From: an uncultured Eubacterium sp.
GTDB taxonomy: Bacteria > Bacillota > Clostridia > Lachnospirales > Lachnospiraceae
Assembly: GCA_910584065.1 (NCBI GenBank)
Contig: CAJTZN010000056.1
Location: forward strand, 1-18,640
Direction of reading: 5' to 3'
Length of the DNA: 18,640 bases
The notes below the pieces were generated by a model. It saw nothing but the letters and a program-made list of their open reading frames with translations, made no database searches and was not told where the DNA came from. Below are positions 7,522 through 15,430 of this stretch, in pieces (position 1 is the stretch's first letter; each line of letters starts with the position of its first letter). The translations under genes were made by a program, and so were the position numbers.

Positions 7522-8826
7522 ATGGAAACGGGAAGGAAGAAGAGACCAATCGTACTATGGCAGATGATTATTTTAATCGTTTTACCGCTTGTCGTCATCG
7601 TGTCTGCGTTTTTTCCGCGGGTTAGCCTCAGTACAGATAAAATAGCAGACATTTGCAGAAGCGTGTTTGAGTCGGAAGCGGATATGATTTCGGATGTGGT
7701 TGGCGGCAAGTTGGGCGAAAGAGGCATGGAAAATCTGATCGGAGATCCATACGAGGCGATGGAGAAAGATCTGGAAGATCTGAAAGACCGCGTGAAACAT
7801 GACATTTCTTTTACCGGATGGGAGCTTGTGTTCCTCACGGATGATATGGTCGCTAAAAGAATTCTGCATATGACAGGGAAGGATGAAACGATGGACCGGG
7901 AGGAAATCGAGAAGATGATCAGGGAACTCAGGGAAGATGAGGGAGAGGATAAGAAAATACTGGATGTGGTCGTCGATGTTCTAAGCTACATGAGGGTCGG
8001 CTATATGCTGCTCTATATCGGCTGCCTGCTCCTCGTGATCCTTTCAGTTCTCTGGTTTGTATTCAAATGGGATGGCATTGTGCTTATATTCTCAAACCTG
8101 GCGGTGAGCGCGGGCGGTTTGGTAGTAACATTACTTGGAATATTGAATATGGGAACGCATGCGCTGAACTGTATAAGTGATTTGGCGGATTTAGGTGCCT
8201 TTTTTGATATGGCTTTGGAAATGTTTAAAAAACCAATGAGGTATTTCAGCATTGTGATCAACACGACATTCGGCGGACTTGGCTGCGCGATTGTCTGTAT
8301 GGTTATGTTTTTGTTTGCCGTTTATCTGTTGATTGATTATTTTACATTGGCAAAAAGGAGGGCGGCTGCACGTGTTGTACAGATGGACTCCGCACCGGTT
8401 GCTATGGCGGGAGCCGGGGGAATGCCGTTAACCGGGACTGTGCCGGTAACTGGAGCCGCGCCGGGAATGCCGGCAGCCGGAGCCGCGCCGGGAATGCCGG
8501 GAGCCGGGACTGTGCCAGTCGGGAAGGTAACCGTGACCCGCGGGGAGTTTAAGGGGGCAGAGATCGAAGTGACAAATCGGGAAGAGGTGATCTTGGGCAG
8601 GGATCCCTCTGTGTGCCATCTCGTATTTACAAACGGTAAGATCAGCAGAAAGCATTGCGGTGTGCGGTATAACCCGGATTCCAATACATATTTTGTGAAG
8701 AATTATTCGTTGAACGGGACGACATTTGCATCGGGACAGCCGGTTTCAAGCGATGTGTTTGTGGAGGTGATGCCGGGAAGTAGGATACAGATGGCCGAGG
8801 GCAGGGAGGAAATTGTGCTCGGTTGA
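7522..8826 (+). CDS. Membrane protein with C-terminal FHA domain (second of three)
   Basis: The 434-residue protein has the same plan as its upstream neighbour and is probably its paralogue. A first helix (about 11-31) precedes a charged outside loop of about 125 residues rich in Glu/Asp/Lys. Three helices follow (about 159-181, 185-208, 248-273), then a low-complexity Gly/Ala/Pro/Met/Thr/Val linker (about 290-334) and an FHA domain (about 335-432). GRD at 359-361, SRKH at 375-378 and SLNGT at 396-400 are all present, so it should bind phosphothreonine. The outside loops of the two paralogues share a short pattern (FWGKWALTVDD versus FTGWELVFLTDD), which suggests a common extracellular feature. 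AAAGGAG at 7508-7514 is 7 nt before the ATG and overlaps the previous stop codon, so the two genes are tightly linked in translation. Confidence 0.88.
   Translation: METGRKKRPIVLWQMIILIVLPLVVIVSAFFPRVSLSTDKIADICRSVFESEADMISDVVGGKLGERGMENLIGDPYEAMEKDLEDLKDRVKHDISFTGWELVFLTDDMVAKRILHMTGKDETMDREEIEKMIRELREDEGEDKKILDVVVDVLSYMRVGYMLLYIGCLLLVILSVLWFVFKWDGIVLIFSNLAVSAGGLVVTLLGILNMGTHALNCISDLADLGAFFDMALEMFKKPMRYFSIVINTTFGGLGCAIVCMVMFLFAVYLLIDYFTLAKRRAAARVVQMDSAPVAMAGAGGMPLTGTVPVTGAAPGMPAAGAAPGMPGAGTVPVGKVTVTRGEFKGAEIEVTNREEVILGRDPSVCHLVFTNGKISRKHCGVRYNPDSNTYFVKNYSLNGTTFASGQPVSSDVFVEVMPGSRIQMAEGREEIVLG
8452..8500 (+). repeat. 27-bp imperfect tandem duplication in the FHA linker
   Basis: A 22-nt block beginning GGAGCCGCGCCGGG occurs at 8452-8473 and again at 8479-8500, an offset of 27 bp. 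It encodes GAAPGMPAA-GAAPGMPGA within the low-complexity linker between the last membrane helix and the FHA domain. Flanking GTVPV motifs suggest a larger decayed repeat. It keeps frame and probably only sets linker length. Confidence 0.85.
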
Positions 8827-8865
8827 CAAGGATCGTAGAGGAAAACAGTTGGAGGAGGTATTTTT

Positions 8866-10011
8866 ATGGTATGTAGTAAATGTGGGACACAGAATCCCGA
8901 GGGAAGCCTGATCTGTCGTTATTGCGGCAGCTCGATGGAGGGGCGGGAACGGAGTGCGGGGGTGCGGACGCTGTTTCACGATCTGCCGCGGGCAAAAGAG
9001 GGGGGAGCCTATGCGATGTTCAGTATTTTTTCCGCCCTCTGTGTTTCCCTTGTTTTAACTGTGCTGGCGCTGGTACAGGTGATGATCGTGGAGGGCATGG
9101 AAAATAAAGGGATGGGGGAGGAGATGATCATAATCCATGTTTCGGTAGCGCTGTGGTGGGTTCTTCTTATTTTTCAGATTGTGATGATATTAATGGCCAT
9201 TTTGAAACAGGATCTCATTCATGTGATGGTCGGGACAATCGGCATTGAGGGAATTATTACAATTCTATTTTTCTCGCTTTATATCATGTATTTTAAAATA
9301 ATAGAAGGGCCGGTAGCCGTTGCAATCATTTTTATGGTGCTATTGATACTGGGAATGCTATGTAAGTTTGTCTTTCTCTGTATCCATGCGTTTTCAGGGA
9401 GGGACTTTGGCCATCTGATGTTTATCTTTTCTGTGGCGTGTGCAGGTGCCGTTATATTATTTGGTGTCATTACGATGCTGATCGGGATAAGCGACATGAA
9501 GGAATTTGTCATGCTTGAGGCATTGGGGGGATTAGGTCTTGGCTTCTCGTCGTATTTGATCACGGAAGCTTGTGTAGCCGGTGTAGGCATTCTGCTTTAC
9601 AAGGGAAGGCTCGGGACAAAGTCGAAATTTACCGTGCAGGCGGTTCGGGGGAACGGCGGTGTGCAGCAAATGTCATGGCAGATGTCCGGCCAGCCGGGTG
9701 TTCAGGCCGGTGCACCGGGGATACAGTGCATAGCAGGACCGGGACAGGGGCAGGTATTTCCTGTCAGCGGCGAAATAGTACTGGGTTCGGGACAGGGACA
9801 GGCAGATGTCGTCGTTCCTGTGCAGGGGGTGAGCAGACAGCACTGCCGCATCCGGTTTGATGTTTCGCAGAATGGCTATTATGTTATGGATCTGTCTGTA
9901 AACGGAACCTATGTGAACAACCAGCGGCTTCCGTCGGGTGCATATACCGCATGCGCCAGGGGCAGTATCGTTGCGCTGTCAAACCAGGGACAGCAGTACC
10001 GTTTGTTGTAA
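8866..10011 (+). CDS. Zinc-ribbon polytopic membrane protein with C-terminal FHA-like domain (third of three)
   Basis: The 381-residue protein starts with a zinc ribbon (C3, C6, C17, C20), as the kinases do, followed by six predicted membrane helices (about 49-74, 89-112, 120-143, 148-172, 183-207, 217-245). An even helix number with a cytoplasmic N-terminus puts the C-terminal FHA domain (about 285-381) inside. SRQH (323-326) and SVNGT (344-348) are conserved. The usual GR of the first FHA motif is G307-S308, so a phosphate-contacting arginine is missing and binding may be weak or altered. GGAGGAGG at 8851-8858 supports ATG 8866. The 39-bp gap after the previous gene shows no terminator, so it is taken as the last gene of the kinase/FHA block. 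Combining a kinase-type zinc ribbon with an FHA domain links the two halves of the block; function is otherwise unknown. Confidence 0.87.
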   Translation: MVCSKCGTQNPEGSLICRYCGSSMEGRERSAGVRTLFHDLPRAKEGGAYAMFSIFSALCVSLVLTVLALVQVMIVEGMENKGMGEEMIIIHVSVALWWVLLIFQIVMILMAILKQDLIHVMVGTIGIEGIITILFFSLYIMYFKIIEGPVAVAIIFMVLLILGMLCKFVFLCIHAFSGRDFGHLMFIFSVACAGAVILFGVITMLIGISDMKEFVMLEALGGLGLGFSSYLITEACVAGVGILLYKGRLGTKSKFTVQAVRGNGGVQQMSWQMSGQPGVQAGAPGIQCIAGPGQGQVFPVSGEIVLGSGQGQADVVVPVQGVSRQHCRIRFDVSQNGYYVMDLSVNGTYVNNQRLPSGAYTACARGSIVALSNQGQQYRLL

Positions 10012-10076
10012 GTGGAGAAATTTCTTATGGAAACCTGGAAGAAGGGTGACGGCAGAGTTCCAGAGGTGCAAGCAGA

Positions 10077-10104
10077 GGCAGCCGGACCTGCCGCCAGATT
10101 TTTT
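10077..10104 (+). terminator. Possible weak intrinsic terminator after the kinase/FHA block
   Basis: A 5-bp stem GGCAG (10077-10081) / CTGCC (10088-10092) with a 6-nt loop is followed, after 6 nt, by a run of six T (10099-10104). The short stem and the gap before the T run make this a weak candidate. It is the only terminator-like structure seen between the last FHA gene and the next promoter. Confidence 0.3.
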
Positions 10105-10114
10105 CGAATAAGCA

Positions 10115-10143
10115 TTGACAAAACCTCCTTTCGGAAGTAAAAT
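10115..10143 (+). promoter_or_regulatory. Sigma-A type promoter for the Fn3 protein gene
   Basis: TTGACA at 10115-10120 is a perfect -35 box. It is separated by exactly 17 bp from TAAAAT at 10138-10143, a 5/6 match to the -10 consensus. Transcription would start near 10150 and give a leader of about 55 nt before the ATG. This indicates strong housekeeping-type expression, independent of the kinase operon upstream. Confidence 0.85.
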
Positions 10144-10205
10144 GTTTTTTAAGTGTTTCACAGACGCTTACATCAATTTTATTTTTTGAAAGGAGTTCAT
10201 TGATC

Positions 10206-11429
10206 ATGAAAAATTATGTAAAGGCATTAGCTGCTTTTGTATTTGTGTTAGCGGCAGTGATGTTTGTGCCAGCGATGTCCCAGGCTGAAGTGAAGGTGCC
10301 GACAGGTTTGAAACAGACGGCGGCGGATCGTACAAACGTGCAGTTTAGCTGGGCTGCCGTACCAGGTGCGGATGGATACGGCGTGTACTTCAGTACAGAT
10401 GGTGAAAACTACACTCTCCTTGATGCTACTGAGTCTGCGTCTATCGTGATTCCTAAGCTGAATGCGGGCCAGTCTGTGTACGTCAAAGTTTCTTCGGTGT
10501 ATTTAGAGGAAAAACTCGAGTCAGATCTTTCCGAAGCGTTAGAGGTCGTTACTGCCCCGGACGCGGCGACCATGAAGGTAGACTGCACCGAACGCACGCT
10601 GAATTCGCTTACATTTACGTGGAATGCCTGTGTGGGTGCTACCTCTTATGTCGTGTATGATTACAGCAATAAGCAGGTATTGGCGACGCTGCCGGCTGCG
10701 ACTACATCATATAAGAGAGAAGGCCTTGTTCCGGGTTCCAGCTATGGCATCGTGGTAGTGCCGGTTCGTACTTCGGCCAGCGGATTTGCGGCATCGACGA
10801 ATGTTTCGGGCCTGTACGACGTTTACACGAATAAGAGCGCACCGGCGAAACCGTCGACCAGCGACTTTATTGTAAGTGTTCCGAGTCTCAGTTCGAAAAC
10901 GGCGAGTTTTCTGGCAGTAGATGTGAGCCGTCAGGCTGCGGGATATGAGGTAGAAGTATACAAAGTAAAAGGCGGAAAGAAAGTGGCCACGCTGTCAGCG
11001 TCCAATGGACTTAGTACGAACAGCATGTCGTTCAGCAAAAATACGCCTTATAAGTACCGCGTGAGATATTATGTCGTAAACGATGGGAAAAATACGTACG
11101 GCGAGTGGTCCGGATACAGGTATTTCTACCGTCAGTCAGTTACTGGAAAGAAAAAATGGAATACGGCAAGTAAGAACGCGAAAGTGACACTGAAATGGGG
11201 CAAAGTGGCGGGAGCGACCGGGTATACCGTATCTGTTTCCACAAGTAAAAACGGAAAGTTTAAAAAGGTGAAAACCCTTGGAAAGAACAGCAAGGGATTT
11301 ACTATCACGAAAATAGGTAAGAAAAAACTGCAGAAAAACAAATCTTACTACATTAAGGTTGAGCCAAAGGTAAAGGATGGCAAGACGAATATTAAAAATG
11401 ATACGACGGTGACATATACCGCTTCTTGA
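10206..11429 (+). CDS. Secreted protein with fibronectin type III domains
   Basis: A 407-residue exported protein. Residues 1-27 form a signal peptide: a short basic start, a hydrophobic core and a likely cleavage site AMSQA/E. The mature part appears to be four Fn3-like beta-sandwich domains (about 30-116, 118-207, 214-308, 316-407), with recurring VxFSWxxVPGADGYGV-type strands (also LTFTWNACVGATSYVV and VTLKWGKVAGATGYTV). The last domain is very lysine-rich, which may help it stick to anionic wall polymers (inference). No catalytic domain, LPXTG motif or C-terminal anchor was seen. It has its own promoter and terminator, so it is monocistronic. AAGGAG at 10189-10194 lies 11 nt before the ATG; an alternative TTG start at 10200 has a 5-nt spacer and would add two residues. 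Role probably adhesive or structural; not known. Confidence 0.88.
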   Translation: MKNYVKALAAFVFVLAAVMFVPAMSQAEVKVPTGLKQTAADRTNVQFSWAAVPGADGYGVYFSTDGENYTLLDATESASIVIPKLNAGQSVYVKVSSVYLEEKLESDLSEALEVVTAPDAATMKVDCTERTLNSLTFTWNACVGATSYVVYDYSNKQVLATLPAATTSYKREGLVPGSSYGIVVVPVRTSASGFAASTNVSGLYDVYTNKSAPAKPSTSDFIVSVPSLSSKTASFLAVDVSRQAAGYEVEVYKVKGGKKVATLSASNGLSTNSMSFSKNTPYKYRVRYYVVNDGKNTYGEWSGYRYFYRQSVTGKKKWNTASKNAKVTLKWGKVAGATGYTVSVSTSKNGKFKKVKTLGKNSKGFTITKIGKKKLQKNKSYYIKVEPKVKDGKTNIKNDTTVTYTAS

Positions 11430-11456
11430 TGTTTTTCAGTGAAGCGCAGATCAGAG

Positions 11457-11489
11457 AGGCCCGCATAGAGATAGCCGGGCCTTTTTTTT
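11457..11489 (+). terminator. Rho-independent terminator of the Fn3 gene
   Basis: A 7-bp perfect G+C-rich stem, AGGCCCG (11457-11463) pairing with CGGGCCT (11476-11482), carries a 12-nt loop and runs straight into eight T (11482-11489). It lies 27 bp after the Fn3 stop codon. Confidence 0.93.
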
Positions 11490-11600
11490 GCTATATTTGT
11501 TACATAAAATGATGTTGGGCACAGCAATCGCAGTGACCACGTTCAGAAAGCGTGCACGAAACATGATGAGTATAAAAGTGAAATAGGAATGGTGAAATCA

Positions 11601-13220
11601 ATGAGAAACACGATCAGGTATGTCACACTATGGGCAGCAGTACTGGCGGCAGGAGTCATCCTTTCGGTATTCCGCGAGGAGGACTCATCTGCCAGCGGTA
11701 AAAAGCTGGAATCGATCCAGATTCAGAACAAAGGGGATTTTTTACTTCTGAATAAGAGGGAGAAGAAAAAACTCCGCGTCAAAGTCCGGCCGAAAGCTGC
11801 CGGAACGCAGACGATCCGGTGGAAATCCTCGAAAAAATCCGTGGCGGCGGTCAGTAAAAAAGGGGTGGTGCGCGGAAAAAGATATGGAAGGGCAACGATT
11901 ACGGCATCGGCAGAGACAGGAGCAGGTAAAACGACAAAAGCGAAATTGCGCGTGCTCGTCGGGAGAAGGGTGACGGGCGTGTCACTGGAGGCCTCCCGCT
12001 TGAACGTGGACGTAAAAGGTTCTGTAAAACTGCAGGCCAAAGTTTCCCCGGCAAACGCGACAAAGCGTAAACTGTCGTATTCTTCCTCCGATCGGAGCGT
12101 CGCCTCGGTTTCATCTGCCGGCGTGATACATGGAAAGTCGGAAGGAAAGGCAAAAATCACGGCCTTGGCAAAAGACGGGTCAGGGAAAAAGGCGGTCTGC
12201 AGTGTGCAGGTAGTGGTCCCGTCCCGGTCGGTCGTTGTCGATGCGGATGCGCACGGAACAAAACTTGAAGTGGGGAAGAAAATGACGATCGGCGCCTCGG
12301 TGCTGCCGGCAAACGCGTCAAACCGGGGCGTGCGCTTTACCAGCAGCGATCCGCAGGTGGCGAAGGTATCCCAGTCTGGCATCGTGACGGGGCTTGAGGC
12401 CGGAAAGACGACGATCCAGGCGGCGGCAGCCGATGGCAGATCACAGGCGACAGTAGAAGTGGAGGTTTATAAAGTGGAATTACGGGATAAAAAGCTGATC
12501 GCCCACCGCGGTCTTAGCTCGGAGGCACCGGAAAATACGGCGGTGGCGTTTGAACTGGCGGTCAAACAGGGATTTTACGGGGTGGAGTGTGATGTGAGAA
12601 AGACGCTGGACGATCAGTTTGTCATCATGCACGACGCGGACCTCAGCCGGATGTGCGGGAAAAACCTGAGGATTGCGAACATGGACTTACAGCAGCTGAA
12701 AAAATATCCGATCACGGCGGGCGCCAATGTCTGGCAGTACTCCGACCAGACGGTGCCGACACTGGAAGAATATCTGGATATACTGGCCGACAGTGGGACG
12801 GTGCACCCGTTTATTGAACTAAAAGAAGAATTTACCAAAGCGGAACTGCAGAAGATCGTGCAGAAGGTGAAAAAATCCGGTCTGCTCGAGCGGACGTATT
12901 TTATCAGCATGTACAAGCAGAACCTGTTGGCCCTGAAAGAGATCGACGGGGTGGACAGGAAAGGGCTGCAGTATGTGTACGGGGCAGAGGAATCAAACAA
13001 GGCCCAGGCGGTGAATGATCCCCTCATAGACTGGTGTATTGCCAATGAGATCGATCTTGATACGCGGTACACGCTTCTCGAGGCCTCCCATGTATCTCGT
13101 TTGCACGAAGCGGGGAGACAGGTCAATGTGTGGACTGTCAACCAGCTCGATAAAGCATTTGAACTCGTGACGCAGCTGAAGGTGGATATGCTGACGACGG
13201 AATACGCTCTGAACTCCTAG
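11601..13220 (+). CDS. Big_2-domain glycerophosphodiester phosphodiesterase, exported
   Basis: The protein has 539 residues. An N-terminal hydrophobic segment (about 6-22) acts as signal peptide or membrane anchor; no lipobox cysteine is present. Three bacterial Ig-like Big_2 domains follow (about 36-120, 124-206, 209-290), each with the SxDxxVAxVSxxGxVxGxxxGxAxI pattern. The C-terminal part (about 295-539) is a GDPD domain: H302-R303-G304 followed by APENT, the ExD pair E329/D331, MHD with H344, and FIELK with E406. Family knowledge: GDPDs hydrolyse glycerophosphodiesters to glycerol-3-phosphate and an alcohol. An exported form might act on lipid head groups or on glycerol-phosphate teichoic polymers (inference). 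ATG 11601 is chosen because GGTGA at 11591-11595 lies 5 nt upstream; ATG 11589 would have AGGA directly against it with no spacer. It follows a terminator and has its own leader, with no clear promoter found. Confidence 0.9.
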   Translation: MRNTIRYVTLWAAVLAAGVILSVFREEDSSASGKKLESIQIQNKGDFLLLNKREKKKLRVKVRPKAAGTQTIRWKSSKKSVAAVSKKGVVRGKRYGRATITASAETGAGKTTKAKLRVLVGRRVTGVSLEASRLNVDVKGSVKLQAKVSPANATKRKLSYSSSDRSVASVSSAGVIHGKSEGKAKITALAKDGSGKKAVCSVQVVVPSRSVVVDADAHGTKLEVGKKMTIGASVLPANASNRGVRFTSSDPQVAKVSQSGIVTGLEAGKTTIQAAAADGRSQATVEVEVYKVELRDKKLIAHRGLSSEAPENTAVAFELAVKQGFYGVECDVRKTLDDQFVIMHDADLSRMCGKNLRIANMDLQQLKKYPITAGANVWQYSDQTVPTLEEYLDILADSGTVHPFIELKEEFTKAELQKIVQKVKKSGLLERTYFISMYKQNLLALKEIDGVDRKGLQYVYGAEESNKAQAVNDPLIDWCIANEIDLDTRYTLLEASHVSRLHEAGRQVNVWTVNQLDKAFELVTQLKVDMLTTEYALNS

Positions 13221-13273
13221 CGCCCTATATTGTTCGCCATTTTGGGAGGATTAAAAAATTTTTCAAAAAAAGT

Positions 13274-13290
13274 ATTGACTCCTGGTCATT
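13274..13290. promoter_or_regulatory. Upstream operator half of a TetR-type operator pair
   Basis: TGACT-CCT-GGTCA (13276-13288) is an inverted repeat with one mismatch and the same 5-3-5 layout as the perfect site at 13316-13334. It overlaps the -35 box (TTGACT), so protein bound here would block RNA polymerase. Its centre is 43 bp from the centre of the second site, about four helical turns, placing both on the same DNA face. Confidence 0.65.
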
Positions 13291-13303
13291 TTTATGATAG
13301 ACT
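13275..13303 (+). promoter_or_regulatory. Promoter of the MMPL-TetR operon
   Basis: TTGACT (13275-13280) is a 5/6 match to the -35 consensus. With a 17-bp spacer it is followed by TAGACT (13298-13303), a 4/6 match to the -10 box. The expected transcription start is near 13310, just before the second operator. TATGAT at 13293-13298 has a better -10 sequence but only a 12-bp spacer. Confidence 0.6.
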
Positions 13304-13315
13304 TACTAATCATAG

Positions 13316-13334
13316 AAATGACTGAGAGTCATTT
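13316..13334. promoter_or_regulatory. Perfect palindromic operator, probably for the TetR regulator
   Basis: AAATGACTGAGAGTCATTT is a perfect 8-3-8 inverted repeat lying just downstream of the predicted transcription start and 6 bp before the ribosome site of the MMPL gene. Size and symmetry fit a TetR-family operator, and a TetR gene is the last member of the operon. A related copy lies at 13274-13290. Confidence 0.8.
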
Positions 13335-13354
13335 TTGGTAAAGGGGGAATCAAA

Positions 13355-15430
13355 TTGAACCATTTTGGAAAGTTTATTACACGGCACAAATTTATTATCC
13401 TGATCTTCGGCCTCCTGCTGATCATCCCATCGGTAATCGGCATGAGCATGACAAGGGTAAACTACGATCTTCTCAGTTACCTGCCGAAATCACTGGAGAC
13501 GGTGGAAGGCCAGGATATCATGGTGGATGAGTTTGGCATGGGCGCTTTTTCCATGGTAGTCGTAGAGGATATGGAAAATAAAGATGTCGCCAAATTAAAA
13601 GAAAAGCTGGCGGATGTCGAACACGTAGAAAAGATCATCTGGTATGACAGCGTGGCCGACCTTACGCTTCCGGTAGAAATGCTGCCAAATGATATCAGGG
13701 AGGCATTGTTCCACGAAAACGCGACGATGATGATCGCCCTGTTTGATCAGACGACCTCCGCCGACGAGACGATGGAAGCGGTGACCGAGATGAGGGGAGT
13801 CGTGAAAGAGCAGGCATTCATAAGCGGTATGTCGGGAATCGTAACGGATATTAAAAACCTGGCGCTGGCCGAAATGCCGATCTATGTGACGATTGCCGCC
13901 GTGCTCGCGCTGCTTGTGCTCATCCTCACAATGGAGTCGTTTTTGACACCGGTCATTTTCCTGGCAGGTATCGGTATCTCGATCCTCTATAACCTGGGGA
14001 GCAATATTTTCCTCGGCGAGATTTCCTATATCACGCAGGCGCTGACGGCGGTGCTCCAGCTGGGTGTCACGATGGATTATTCCATTTTCCTGCTGGAGAG
14101 TTACCAGGCAAATAAACTCCGGTTTGAGGGCGACAAGGAACGGGCGATGGCACATGCGATCGGCAATACGTTCAAATCGGTCGTCAGCAGTTCCATTACG
14201 ACGGTAGCCGGTTTTGCGGCGCTGTGCTTTATGACGTTCGCGCTCGGCAGGGATCTGGGCATCGTCATGGCAAAGGGCGTGATCGTGGGGGTGATCACCT
14301 GTATTACGCTGCTGCCGTCCATTATACTCATCTGCGATAAGTGGATCGAAAAGACGACGCACCGCAATCTGTTCCCTAAATTTGAGAAAACGAGTAAGTT
14401 TATTACGAAGCATCATCTCGTGGCGATCGTGCTGTTCGTGCTCCTGTTTGTCCCGGCTTATTATGGGAATAAAAATGTGGAGGTGTATTACAACATTGAT
14501 TCGTCGCTGCCGGATACGCTGCAATCCGCCGTGGCAAACCGGAAACTGGATGAGAATTTTAATATGAACAGCATGCACGTACTGCTTTTGAAAAACGGAC
14601 TGTCCATCAAGGAGAAAAACGACCTGCTGAATGAAATGAAAGAGGTGGACGGAGTGAAATGGGCGCTCGGGTTAAATTCCATCGTGGGCGCCAATATGCC
14701 GATGGATATGGTTCCGGATAAATACAAGGATATGTTTATGAGCGATGAGTATGAACTGCAGTTTATCTGCTCGGATTACAAGTCGGCGACCGATGAAGTC
14801 AACAGCCAGATCGCGAGCCTGAATGACATTGTAAAGAAACACAGTCCCGAGTCGATGATCATCGGCGAGGCGCCTCTGATGAAGGATCTCGAAGATGTGA
14901 CCGATGTCGATCTGGCGACCGTAAATTACCTGTCGATCGCGGCGATCTTTCTCATCATCATGCTGACGTTTAAATCCATTTCCCTTCCGGTCATTTTGGT
15001 AAGCGTCATTGAATTTGCCATTTTCTTAAATATGTCCGTTCCTTATTACAGCGGCATTTCCCTTCCGTTTGTGGCGAGCATCGTCATCGGGACGATACAG
15101 CTCGGAGCGACGGTCGATTACGCCATATTGATGACGAGCCGCTATCATAAGGAGAGAACGGTCAATCATATGACAAAAAAGGAAGCGGTGGCCATCGCCC
15201 ACCGGACTTCGATCAAGTCGATCATCATCAGCGGCCTCAGCTTTTTCGCCGTGACAGTCGGGGTTTCCCTGTACTCGGATATTGACATGATCAGTTCCAT
15301 CTGTACGCTTTTGGCGAGGGGGGCCGTGATCAGTACGATTTCCGTGATCTGTATCCTGCCGGCGCTCCTGAAGCTGTTTGATAAAGTGATATGTAAGACG
15401 ACATTAGATATGAGAAAAATAGATTACTGA
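13355..15430 (+). CDS. MMPL-family (RND superfamily) transporter
   Basis: This 691-residue polytopic membrane protein has the duplicated RND/MMPL plan. One N-terminal helix (about 13-32) is followed by an extracellular domain (about 33-172) and five helices (about 176-327). The second half repeats this: a helix (about 354-371), an outside domain (about 372-520) and five helices (about 523-676). The family motif with an Asp-Tyr pair in the fourth helix of each half is present as LGVTMDYSIFLLESY (D241-Y242) and LGATVDYAILMTSRY (D588-Y589), the presumed proton-relay sites. These proteins export lipids, peptides or drugs using the proton gradient; substrate here is unknown. The start is TTG at 13355, with AAGGGGGAA 7 nt upstream; the next ATG lies within the first helix and would truncate it. 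Two probable TetR operators surround its promoter. Confidence 0.93.
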   Translation: MNHFGKFITRHKFIILIFGLLLIIPSVIGMSMTRVNYDLLSYLPKSLETVEGQDIMVDEFGMGAFSMVVVEDMENKDVAKLKEKLADVEHVEKIIWYDSVADLTLPVEMLPNDIREALFHENATMMIALFDQTTSADETMEAVTEMRGVVKEQAFISGMSGIVTDIKNLALAEMPIYVTIAAVLALLVLILTMESFLTPVIFLAGIGISILYNLGSNIFLGEISYITQALTAVLQLGVTMDYSIFLLESYQANKLRFEGDKERAMAHAIGNTFKSVVSSSITTVAGFAALCFMTFALGRDLGIVMAKGVIVGVITCITLLPSIILICDKWIEKTTHRNLFPKFEKTSKFITKHHLVAIVLFVLLFVPAYYGNKNVEVYYNIDSSLPDTLQSAVANRKLDENFNMNSMHVLLLKNGLSIKEKNDLLNEMKEVDGVKWALGLNSIVGANMPMDMVPDKYKDMFMSDEYELQFICSDYKSATDEVNSQIASLNDIVKKHSPESMIIGEAPLMKDLEDVTDVDLATVNYLSIAAIFLIIMLTFKSISLPVILVSVIEFAIFLNMSVPYYSGISLPFVASIVIGTIQLGATVDYAILMTSRYHKERTVNHMTKKEAVAIAHRTSIKSIIISGLSFFAVTVGVSLYSDIDMISSICTLLARGAVISTISVICILPALLKLFDKVICKTTLDMRKIDY

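Noticed and set aside
13595..14578. 327-codon open frame on the minus strand inside the MMPL gene
   Set aside because: Translation is rich in His/Arg/Gln with no domain; the + strand is a complete MMPL transporter.
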